A DNA stretch of 17,425 nucleotides from an uncultured Bacilli bacterium (GTDB lineage: Bacteria; Bacillota_I; Bacilli_A; RF39; UBA660): NCBI GenBank assembly GCA_944358665.1, contig CALVRP010000103.1, forward strand, positions 1 to 17,425, given 5' to 3'. Shown here one piece after another: positions 6,429-13,008 of the stretch. The notes beneath the pieces are model-generated. The model made no database searches. It saw only the letters and a program-made list of their open reading frames with translations, and was not told where the DNA came from. Numbering within the stretch: position 1 is the stretch's first letter; the number at the start of each line of letters is the position of its first letter. The translations under genes were made by a program, and so were the position numbers.

Positions 6429-8897
6429 ATGGATAGATTAGAAAATAGTAATATAGTACAAGAAATGCAAACATCATTTCTAGAATATTCGATGAGTGTT
6501 ATTATAGCTCGTGCTATACCAGATTTAAGGGATGGATTAAAACCGGTTCATCGTCGTATTTTGTATACAATGCTTGAATCAGGATTTACCCCAGATAAGG
6601 CTTATGTAAAATGTGCCAAAACAGTTGGAGCGGTTATTGGTAATTATCATCCACATGGTGATACAGCTGTATACGATGCTATGGTAAGAATGGCCCAAGA
6701 TTTTAGTTATCGTCATCCATTAATTGATGGTCATGGTAACTTTGGAGCTATTGATGGTAGTACGGCCGCTGCTTATCGTTATACGGAATCTAGAATTAGT
6801 AAAATAGCAATGGAACTTTTAAGAGATATTAATAAAAATACGGTTGATTTTGTTGACAATTTTGATGCTTCTAGAAAAGAACCAGAGGTTTTACCATCAC
6901 GTTTTCCTAATATTTTAGTTAATGGAACCATGGGAATTGCAGTCGGTATGGCAACGAATATACCACCTCATAATTTAGGGGAAGTTATTGATGGTTGTGT
7001 GGCTTATATTGATAATAAAGATATTGATACTTTAGGCTTAATGCAATATATTAAGGGGCCAGATTTTCCAACTGGTGGTAGTATTTTAGGAAACAGCGGT
7101 ATAAAAAAAGCTTTTGAAACAGGAAAAGGTACTATTTCAATTCGTGGAAAAGTAGATATAATAGAGAAAAAAGGGCGTCATGAATTAGTAATTACTGAAG
7201 TTCCGTATCAAGTTAATACATCTGCACTTATTAAAAGAATTGCGGAATTAGTTCGTGATAAAGTTATTGAAGGTATAGCTGATTTACGAGAAGAAACATC
7301 ATATAAAGATGGTTTGAAAATTGTAATAGAGCTAAAAAAAGACGCTAATCCTAATGTGGTTTTAAATAATTTATATAAACATACACAACTTCAATCATCT
7401 TATGGAATTAATATGCTTATGTTATATCAAGGAAAACCACAAATTATGGGCTTAAAAGATATTATAAGCAATTATATCGATTTTCAAAAGGAAGTTATAT
7501 ATAGAAGGACTAAGTTTGAATTAGATAAAGCTGAAAAAAGAGCTCATATACTAGAAGGCTTGAAAATAGCTTTAGATAATATCGATGAAGTAATTAAAAT
7601 CATTAGAAATGCTAATACTGATGCTGAGGCAAAAGAACAATTAACTTCACGCTTTGCTTTAGATGATGTTCAAACAGAAGCAATTTTGGAAATGCGATTA
7701 AGAAAATTAACCGGCTTAGAGAAAGAAAAAGTTTTAGAAGAATTAGAAAGCTTACTTAAATTAATTGAACATTTAAAAGATATTTTAAGTAGCGAAGAAA
7801 AGATTTTAAATGTAATTAAAGAAGAATTACTTGAAATTAAAGCAAAATACGCAACTCCAAGAATGACTAATATTGATATGACAGCAATTGATTATATAGA
7901 AGATGAATCACTAATACCTGTGGAAAACATTGTTGTAACATTAACTAATAAAGGTTATGTTAAAAGAATGACTAGCGAAACCTATAAAACACAAAATAGA
8001 GGTGGTGTAGGTATTAAAGGAATGACTACTAATGAGGATGATTTTGTGGAAAGCCTAATTTCTATGACTACTCATGATTATTTAATGTTCTTTACTAATA
8101 AAGGTAAAGTATATCGTGTTAAAGGTTATGAAATACCACAATATAGTAGACAATCTAAAGGTCTACCAATAATTAATTTATTACCACTTGATAAAGATGA
8201 GTCAGTTAAAGCTATGCTTAAAATAAGTCAGAATGATGACGAAGATAGATTTATTGTATTTTGTACGCAAAATGGTTTAGTTAAGAGAACATCATTAAAA
8301 GAGTTCGAAAATATAAGGGCAAATGGTAAGATTGCTATTACCTTGAAAGAGAATGATCAATTACTTTCTGTTAAGAAAACTACGGGAGATAATGAAATTG
8401 TTATAGCATCGTCTAATGGAAGAATGATTCGTTTTAATGAAAATGAAATAAGAGTTATGGGACGTAGTGCTTCTGGTGTTAAAGGAATTGATTTAGGTGA
8501 TGGAACTTGTGTAGGATGTGAAGTTGCTAAATCAGGACAAGAAATTTTAGTAGTAACTGAAAAAGGTTATGGAAAAAGAACCGATATTAATGAATATAGA
8601 ATGACTCATAGAGGCAGTAAAGGTGTTAAAGCTTTAAATGTTACAGACAAGAATGGCAACATCGTCGCGTTTAAATTAGTCAATGGTGATGAAGATTTAA
8701 TGATTATTACTAATAGTGGAATGATTATTAGATTATCAGTGGCACAAATTTCAACGACAGGTAGAGTAGCTCAAGGTGTTCGCTTAATTCATTTGAAAAA
8801 TGAGCAGATTGTAAGTAATGTTGCTTTAATAATGAAAGAAGAAGATTCTGAGTCAGAAATTTCTGATGAAGAATTAAAGGAAAATGAATCTGAATAA
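6429..8897 (+). CDS. gyrA: DNA gyrase subunit A
   Basis: GyrA is the DNA-cleaving and wrapping subunit of gyrase. The 822-residue protein has the conserved N-terminal winged-helix region with catalytic Y118 in AAYRYTE, and a C-terminal beta-pinwheel of repeated blades from about residue 500, ending in an acidic tail. In the quinolone-contact helix (HPHGDTAVYD) the position equivalent to E. coli Ser83 is T79 and that of Asp87 is D83. The GyrA-box reads QNRGGVG (522-528), weaker than the canonical QRRGGKG because two basic residues are missing. An AGAGGTGA ribosome site precedes the ATG. A terminator overlaps the stop codon and closes the recF-gyrB-gyrA unit. Confidence 0.96.
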   Translation: MDRLENSNIVQEMQTSFLEYSMSVIIARAIPDLRDGLKPVHRRILYTMLESGFTPDKAYVKCAKTVGAVIGNYHPHGDTAVYDAMVRMAQDFSYRHPLIDGHGNFGAIDGSTAAAYRYTESRISKIAMELLRDINKNTVDFVDNFDASRKEPEVLPSRFPNILVNGTMGIAVGMATNIPPHNLGEVIDGCVAYIDNKDIDTLGLMQYIKGPDFPTGGSILGNSGIKKAFETGKGTISIRGKVDIIEKKGRHELVITEVPYQVNTSALIKRIAELVRDKVIEGIADLREETSYKDGLKIVIELKKDANPNVVLNNLYKHTQLQSSYGINMLMLYQGKPQIMGLKDIISNYIDFQKEVIYRRTKFELDKAEKRAHILEGLKIALDNIDEVIKIIRNANTDAEAKEQLTSRFALDDVQTEAILEMRLRKLTGLEKEKVLEELESLLKLIEHLKDILSSEEKILNVIKEELLEIKAKYATPRMTNIDMTAIDYIEDESLIPVENIVVTLTNKGYVKRMTSETYKTQNRGGVGIKGMTTNEDDFVESLISMTTHDYLMFFTNKGKVYRVKGYEIPQYSRQSKGLPIINLLPLDKDESVKAMLKISQNDDEDRFIVFCTQNGLVKRTSLKEFENIRANGKIAITLKENDQLLSVKKTTGDNEIVIASSNGRMIRFNENEIRVMGRSASGVKGIDLGDGTCVGCEVAKSGQEILVVTEKGYGKRTDINEYRMTHRGSKGVKALNVTDKNGNIVAFKLVNGDEDLMIITNSGMIIRLSVAQISTTGRVAQGVRLIHLKNEQIVSNVALIMKEEDSESEISDEELKENESE

Positions 8898-8910
8898 GAT
8901 TCGTTTTTTT
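8886..8910 (+). terminator. Rho-independent terminator after gyrA
   Basis: GAATCT (8886-8891) pairs with AGATTC (8897-8902) across a five-base loop, followed by one G and seven T residues. The stem is short, so termination may be partial. The first parS site starts nine bases later. Confidence 0.6.
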
Positions 8911-8918
8911 ATATCTAA

Positions 8919-9514
8919 TGTTCCACGTGAAACATATATCGAAATAAACCTATGAATAAAATCTAATGTTCCACGTGAAACTATATATTGAAATAAAACT
9001 ATGAATAAAACCCAATGTTCCACGTGAAACTATATATCGAAATAAAACAATGAATAAAATCTAATGTTCCACGTGAAACATATATCGAAATAAAACTATA
9101 AATAAAATCTAATGTTCCACGTGAAACATATATTGGAATAAAACTATAAATAAAATCTAATGTTCCACGTGAAACATATATCGAAATAAAACTATAAATA
9201 AAACCCAATGTTCCACGTGAAACATATATTGAAATAAAACAATGAATAAAGTCTAATGTTCCACGTGAAACATATATTAAAATAAAACAATAAATAAAAT
9301 CTAATGTTCCACGTGAAACTATATATTGAAATAAAACTATGAATAAAACCTAATGTTCCACGTGAAATATATATTGAAATAAAACAATGAATAAAATCTA
9401 ATGTTCCACGTGAAACATATATTGAAATAAAACTATAAATAAAATCTAATGTTCTACATGAAACAATATATCGAAATAAAACTATAAATAAAACCCAATG
9501 TTCCACGTGGAACA
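8919..9514. repeat. parS: Tandem array of 13 parS (ParB-binding) sites
   Basis: Thirteen near-palindromic 16-mers of type TGTTCCACGTGAAACA, the parS consensus bound by chromosomal ParB/Spo0J, start at 8919, 8967, 9016, 9065, 9113, 9161, 9209, 9257, 9305, 9354, 9402, 9450 and 9499. Spacing is 48 or 49 bp throughout. Seven are exact (1, 4-8, 11); sites 2, 3 and 9 end in T instead of A; site 10 has one internal change (GAAATA end); site 12 has two (TGTTCTACATGAAACA); site 13 is the perfect palindrome TGTTCCACGTGGAACA. The 32-33 bp between sites is also repeated, roughly TATATYGAAATAAAAC followed by WATRAATAAAAYCYAA. The array fills most of the gyrA-SRP RNA gap. It probably loads ParB clamps and, through them, SMC near the origin. 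parA and parB are not in the window; in Bacilli they usually lie just left of dnaA. Confidence 0.95.
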
Positions 9515-9577
9515 TATATTTAAAATTATATTATTAAATAACTTGATTTAAATGATTAAATAATATATATTATTAAT
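9515..9577 (+). promoter_or_regulatory. SRP RNA promoter region
   Basis: This is AT-only sequence between the parS array and the SRP RNA. TTGATT (9543-9548) and TATATT (9566-9571) are separated by 17 bases, a good vegetative promoter, and would start RNA near G9578, the inferred 5' end of the SRP RNA. The -10 lies inside a perfect 16-bp palindrome at 9559-9574. Confidence 0.65.
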
Positions 9578-9650
9578 GGCACAACAATTATGTTTGAACC
9601 AGGTCAGAGTTGGAAGACAGCAGCCTTAAGAACCTCTAATTGTGTGTGCC
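9578..9650 (+). ncRNA. ffs: Signal recognition particle RNA (small bacterial 4.5S/scRNA type)
   Basis: This is the RNA scaffold that binds Ffh for co-translational membrane targeting. The conserved core ACCAGGTCAGAGTTGGAAGA and then CAGCAGCC is present at 9598-9624, with the GGAA tetraloop closed by GTT/GAC and the asymmetric loop strand AGCAG. The ends pair as a long helix: 9578-9590 with 9637-9650, leaving G9644 bulged. About 73 nt places it in the short Alu-less class, unlike the long B. subtilis scRNA. The terminal helix followed by TTTTATT probably doubles as a weak terminator. In Bacillus the RNA lies between tadA and dnaX; here it precedes tadA. Confidence 0.92.
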
Positions 9651-9669
9651 TTTTATTGTAGGTGAAAAT

Positions 9670-10077
9670 ATGAATGAATATATGAGCGAAGCTTTAAAAG
9701 AAGCTGAAAAATGTTTTAAAACTGATGATGTACCGGTGGGGGCAGTTATAGTGTGTAATGATAAAATAATTGCTAGAGGTCATAATACTAGAGAAAAAAA
9801 GAAAATAATCACAAGACATGCTGAAATAAATGCTTTAGAACAAGCTTGTAAAAAGAAAAAAGATTGGTATTTAAATGACTGTGAATTATATGTTACTTTA
9901 GAACCGTGTCCAATGTGTTTAAATGCTATTGCCCAAGCTAGAATAAAAAAAGTTTATTATGCAGCGGCTCGTGATAAAATAGAACATATAAAATTACCTT
10001 TAAAAGAACAAAGTACTGGTGAAAGAGAATCTCAAAAATTATTACATGATTTTTTTAAAGCAAAAAGAAGAAAATAA
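9670..10077 (+). CDS. tadA: tRNA-specific adenosine-34 deaminase TadA
   Basis: TadA converts A34 to inosine in the wobble position of tRNA-Arg(ACG), which is essential for decoding CGN codons. The 135-residue cytidine-deaminase fold shows HAE (50-52: zinc ligand His and catalytic Glu) and PCPMC (79-83) with zinc ligands C80 and C83. The C-terminal LLHDFFKAKRRK resembles the tRNA-contacting tail of the family. The frame is open from a TTG at 9640, but that lies within the SRP RNA; AGGTG at 9660-9664 fixes the ATG at 9670. It is shorter than B. subtilis TadA (about 160). It is probably transcribed by read-through from the SRP RNA promoter and ends at its own terminator. Confidence 0.93.
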   Translation: MNEYMSEALKEAEKCFKTDDVPVGAVIVCNDKIIARGHNTREKKKIITRHAEINALEQACKKKKDWYLNDCELYVTLEPCPMCLNAIAQARIKKVYYAAARDKIEHIKLPLKEQSTGERESQKLLHDFFKAKRRK

Positions 10078-10101
10078 TTTGAAGTTATTTTCTTTTATTT
10101 T
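10068..10101 (+). terminator. Rho-independent terminator after tadA
   Basis: AAGAAAATAA (10068-10077) pairs with TTATTTTCTT (10085-10094) over a seven-base loop, followed by a T-rich tail (TTTTATTTT). The stem is long but AT-rich. Confidence 0.65.
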
Positions 10102-10108
10102 ACATAAA

Positions 10109-10117
10109 TGTTATAAT
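10109..10117 (+). promoter_or_regulatory. Extended -10 promoter of the dnaX operon
   Basis: TGTTATAAT is an extended -10 identical to the one before recF. No -35 is evident. It lies between the tadA terminator and the dnaX ribosome site (AAGGTGAG), so it is the likely start of the downstream gene run. Confidence 0.55.
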
Positions 10118-10139
10118 ATTAAAGACAGAAGGTGAGAAT

Positions 10140-11867
10140 ATGTATCAAGCTTTATATAGAAAATATCGGCCTAAAACTTTAGAGGATATTTGTGGTCAAG
10201 AGGCCATTGTAAAGATAATAAAAAATTCAATTTTAAATAATAAAATTAGTCATGCTTATTTATTTGCTGGTCCTAGAGGAACAGGAAAGACAAGTTTAGC
10301 TAAAGTCTTTTCAAAAATTGTAAATTGCGAAAATCCTATAGATTGCAAACCTTGTGGTAAATGCGTAAATTGTACGCAAATTAATAATAGTGATATTATT
10401 GAAATAGATGCGGCTTCTAATAATGGTGTTGATGAAATAAGAGAATTACGTTCAAAAGTTAATTTAGTTCCTTCATATGGAAAATATAAAATATATATAA
10501 TTGATGAAGTTCATATGCTTACAACAGGCGCTTTTAATGCTTTGTTAAAAACTCTAGAGGAACCACCCGCACACATTATCTTTATTCTAGCAACTACGGA
10601 TCCTCATAAAATACCAGAAACTATTATTTCTAGGTGTCAGCGCTTAGATTTTAAGAAAATAAGTTTAGAGGCCATTGTTAATAGATTAAGGAATATAGCT
10701 GAAAAAGAAAACATTCAAATAGAAGATAGTGCTTTAAAAGAAATTGCAATATTATCAGATGGAGGAATGCGTGATTCTTTAGGGATGTTGGATGAGGCTG
10801 CATCTTATACCAGTGAAAAAATAACAGAACAAGATATTCATGATATTAATGGAACATTAACTAAGAAAGATTTAGTTGGTTTAGTTGAAATGTTTAGTAA
10901 AAATGATTTAGAAAATGTTTTAAAAACATTTGATAATTATAATTCTAAAGGCAAGAACTTTGTAAAATTAACTGAAGAAATAATTTTATTTATGCGAGAT
11001 TTACTGATGTATAAAAAAGCACCAAAATACTTTTCCACAGTAAATAATAATACAGACTTATATGAAGATATAAATATAACTAGTAATTTACTTATTAAAT
11101 ATATTGAAGAATTAAATGATTGTATAATAAATATGAAAACTACTAATAATCCTAAATTAATGCTTGAATTATCTGTTATTAAAATGGTTTCTAAAGATGA
11201 TTTAAATTTACCTAAAGAAAATAATTCACAGAATATTTTCCGGGAAAATGCGGAAGTAGCACAAGCAAAAATCATACCTGAAGCTTTATCTAAACTTGTG
11301 GAAAAAGATCCTGGAACCACTTCAGTAAAAAAGGAATCGAAACCTATTGAAAAAGAAAGAAAAATAAAAAAAGAAGATAATCCAGCTTTAGGTAATAGTG
11401 TGGATAAAGTCGATAATGAAAAATTGGAAAAGTTAAAAACAATTAGAATTGATAATACTTTAGCTCATTTCAATAAAAGACATTTATTAGAAATGAAAAA
11501 GATATTAGATAAAGTTCAAGGATTACTATTAGACCCTGATTATGGAAAAAGTGCATCAATGGTCATGGATGGTACTTTAAAAGCCGCGAGCGAAGAAAAT
11601 TTAATATTCATGTATAAGACAAGACATTTATCTAATTTATTTAATGAAAACTTAATTATGTTAGAAAAAACAATTGAAAAAGTATGTGGTAAACATTATA
11701 ATGTTATTGCGGTTAGTGAAGAAGAGTGGGAAAAAATAAAAAAAGAATTTAATGGCAAACTAAGAAAGTTTGTATATCAAAAAGAAGATATAAAACTTGA
11801 AGAAATTTTTAGTAGTCAAAAAGATGAACTATCATCTTTATTTGGTGATATAATAGAATATAGTTAG
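10140..11867 (+). CDS. dnaX: DNA polymerase III subunit gamma/tau
   Basis: DnaX is the AAA+ motor of the clamp loader that opens the beta clamp; its C-terminal extension in tau contacts polymerase. The 575 residues show Walker A GPRGTGKT (44-51), a four-cysteine zinc module (C63, C72, C75, C78), Walker B IIDEVH (120-125) and sensor SRC (164-166). Domain III ends near 355, a charged lysine/glutamate-rich linker spans about 355-435, and a tau-type C-terminal domain follows. The linker contains two A-rich slippage candidates, described separately. The start is ATG 10140 with AAGGTGAG upstream. holB, encoding its partner delta', lies in the same run. Confidence 0.96.
   Translation: MYQALYRKYRPKTLEDICGQEAIVKIIKNSILNNKISHAYLFAGPRGTGKTSLAKVFSKIVNCENPIDCKPCGKCVNCTQINNSDIIEIDAASNNGVDEIRELRSKVNLVPSYGKYKIYIIDEVHMLTTGAFNALLKTLEEPPAHIIFILATTDPHKIPETIISRCQRLDFKKISLEAIVNRLRNIAEKENIQIEDSALKEIAILSDGGMRDSLGMLDEAASYTSEKITEQDIHDINGTLTKKDLVGLVEMFSKNDLENVLKTFDNYNSKGKNFVKLTEEIILFMRDLLMYKKAPKYFSTVNNNTDLYEDINITSNLLIKYIEELNDCIINMKTTNNPKLMLELSVIKMVSKDDLNLPKENNSQNIFRENAEVAQAKIIPEALSKLVEKDPGTTSVKKESKPIEKERKIKKEDNPALGNSVDKVDNEKLEKLKTIRIDNTLAHFNKRHLLEMKKILDKVQGLLLDPDYGKSASMVMDGTLKAASEENLIFMYKTRHLSNLFNENLIMLEKTIEKVCGKHYNVIAVSEEEWEKIKKEFNGKLRKFVYQKEDIKLEEIFSSQKDELSSLFGDIIEYS
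11327..11380 (+). other. Candidate -1 frameshift/slippage sites in dnaX
   Basis: In the dnaX frame, A AAA AAG occupies 11327-11333 (codons 396-398), the same heptamer used by E. coli dnaX. A -1 shift adds G-I-E-T-Y and hits TGA at 11348-11350, giving a 403-residue gamma-like product. A second run, A AAA AAA G at 11366-11373 (codons 409-411), leads after two arginine codons to TAA at 11378-11380 (413 residues). Both fall in the linker before the tau domain. I see no strong upstream Shine-Dalgarno-like motif or GC-rich downstream hairpin, so efficiency is doubtful. Confidence 0.4.
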
Positions 11868-11880
11868 AAAGGAAGATAAT

Positions 11881-12177
11881 ATGAATTTACAAGCAATGAT
11901 GAAACAAGCAAAAAAATTACAGAAAGATATGATGGATGCAAAAGAGGAAATCGATAATTCAACATTTACTGGTTCTTCATCTTTTGTAACCGTTGAAATG
12001 AAAGGAACTAAAGAAATAACTAAAGTTACTATTGATGCTGAAAGTCTTGATAAAGATGAAATAGAAATGTTAGAAGATATGATTTTAGTGGCGACTAATG
12101 AAGCTAATAAAAAAGTTGATAAAGAAACTGAAAGTAAACTTGGTAAATATACACAAGGTATGCCAGGAATGTTTTAA
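11881..12177 (+). CDS. ebfC: YbaB/EbfC family nucleoid-associated protein
   Basis: This is a small DNA-binding protein that dimerises into a tweezer-like shape and decorates the nucleoid. The 98 residues match the family: N-terminal MMKQAKKLQKDM helix, central beta sheet with MKGTKEITKVTIDAE, and a C-terminal helix VATNEANKKVDKE. GAAAGGAAG precedes the ATG. It lies 13 bases after dnaX and its stop overlaps the recR start by one base (TAATG), the conserved dnaX-ebfC-recR arrangement. Confidence 0.94.
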   Translation: MNLQAMMKQAKKLQKDMMDAKEEIDNSTFTGSSSFVTVEMKGTKEITKVTIDAESLDKDEIEMLEDMILVATNEANKKVDKETESKLGKYTQGMPGMF

Positions 12178-12776
12178 TGAATTATCCTAATACAATTAAT
12201 AATCTAATAGATTGTTTTAAAAAGTTACCAGGAATAGGTGAGAAAACAGCTGAAAGACTTTCTTTAGCTGTTCTTGATTTGAATGAAGAAACTATTGATT
12301 TATTTTCTTCGTCTTTAAAAGATAGTAAAACTAAAATTAAAAATTGCACGAAATGTGGTAATTTAACTGAAAATGATTTATGTGATATTTGCCAAGATAA
12401 AACGCGTGATTCAAGTGTTTTATGTGTTGTTGAAGAGAGTCAAAATATAATTTTATTTGAAAAAATGGGAACCTTTCATGGACTTTATCATGTTTTAGGT
12501 GGATTAATTTCGCCTCTTGATGGGGTAAATCCTGAAGATATTAATTTAAAGAGTTTAGTTGATAGAATAAAAAATGATAATATTAAAGAAGTTATTTTAG
12601 CCATAAAACCAAGTGTTGAAGGTGAAACAACCGCACTTTATATTAATAAGTTATTAGAAAAATATGATGTTACGGTAACTAAAATAGCTTATGGTATTCC
12701 AATGGGGGCGGATATTGATTATATTGACCCAATTACTTTAAGTATTGCCTTAGATGGAAGAATGAAAATTTCATAA
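12177..12776 (+). CDS. recR: Recombination mediator protein RecR
   Basis: RecR forms a ring clamp and acts with RecF and RecO to load RecA at single-strand gaps. The 199 residues include the helix-hairpin-helix LPGIGEKTAERL (17-28), a zinc finger with C57, C60, C69 and C72, and a TOPRIM domain from about residue 80, ending in YIDPITLSIALDGR. The ATG overlaps the ebfC stop codon, indicating translational coupling. Its functional partner RecF is encoded upstream in the gyrase unit. Confidence 0.96.
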   Translation: MNYPNTINNLIDCFKKLPGIGEKTAERLSLAVLDLNEETIDLFSSSLKDSKTKIKNCTKCGNLTENDLCDICQDKTRDSSVLCVVEESQNIILFEKMGTFHGLYHVLGGLISPLDGVNPEDINLKSLVDRIKNDNIKEVILAIKPSVEGETTALYINKLLEKYDVTVTKIAYGIPMGADIDYIDPITLSIALDGRMKIS

Positions 12777-12814
12777 TTATATTTATTAACTATATAATAT
12801 AATAGAGGTGAAAT

Positions 12815-13000
12815 ATGCTAACGAAGATTACGAAAGTACTAAAAAGAATACTTGTTAGCTTTTTTATGTTATATGGTTATAATCTTCTTGTACCATCTGA
12901 AGCTTTGATTCCTATAAATTTTATTACAGTAATAATTTTATCGATATTCGAAGTACCAGGACTATTATTTTTAATTATCATAAGATTATTTATATATTAG
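12815..13000 (+). CDS. bofA: BofA-like small membrane protein
   Basis: This 61-residue hydrophobic protein has a basic N-terminus (KITKVLKR) and two likely membrane segments (about 12-28 and 34-59). The stretch IPINFITVIILSIFEVPGLL (32-51) resembles the conserved C-terminal part of BofA, where P-I-N, T and P-G are hallmarks. In sporulating Bacilli BofA holds the pro-sigma-K protease SpoIVFB inactive. Its place right after recR is the bofA position in B. subtilis, which strengthens the call. It is shorter than B. subtilis BofA (about 87) and lacks two glycines of the ISGILGIPG motif. Nothing else in the window concerns sporulation, so its role here is unknown. GAGGTG at 12805-12810 supports the start. 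Confidence 0.7.
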   Translation: MLTKITKVLKRILVSFFMLYGYNLLVPSEALIPINFITVIILSIFEVPGLLFLIIIRLFIY

Positions 13001-13008
13001 GAGGAAGT

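Noticed and set aside
8919..9514. CRISPR array or iteron-type replication origin
   Set aside because: Spacers are themselves repeated rather than unique, no cas genes are nearby, and the repeated core is exactly the parS palindrome rather than a Rep or DnaA site.
8999..9515. Minus-strand ORFs (69 and 107 codons) with a 16-residue repeat
   Set aside because: The 48-bp parS repeat equals 16 codons and happens to lack stops on the minus strand, so it reads as a repeated peptide. Frames break wherever a unit is 49 bp, there is no ribosome site, and parS explains the DNA fully.
10937..11320. Minus-strand ORF within dnaX
   Set aside because: It is a shadow of the dnaX frame; the composition reflects complemented AT-rich codons.
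12793..12803. TATAAT promoter before the bofA-like gene
   Set aside because: Two overlapping TATAAT hexamers occur in an AT-only stretch without a -35, and the start would fall on the ribosome binding site; more likely chance within an operon.
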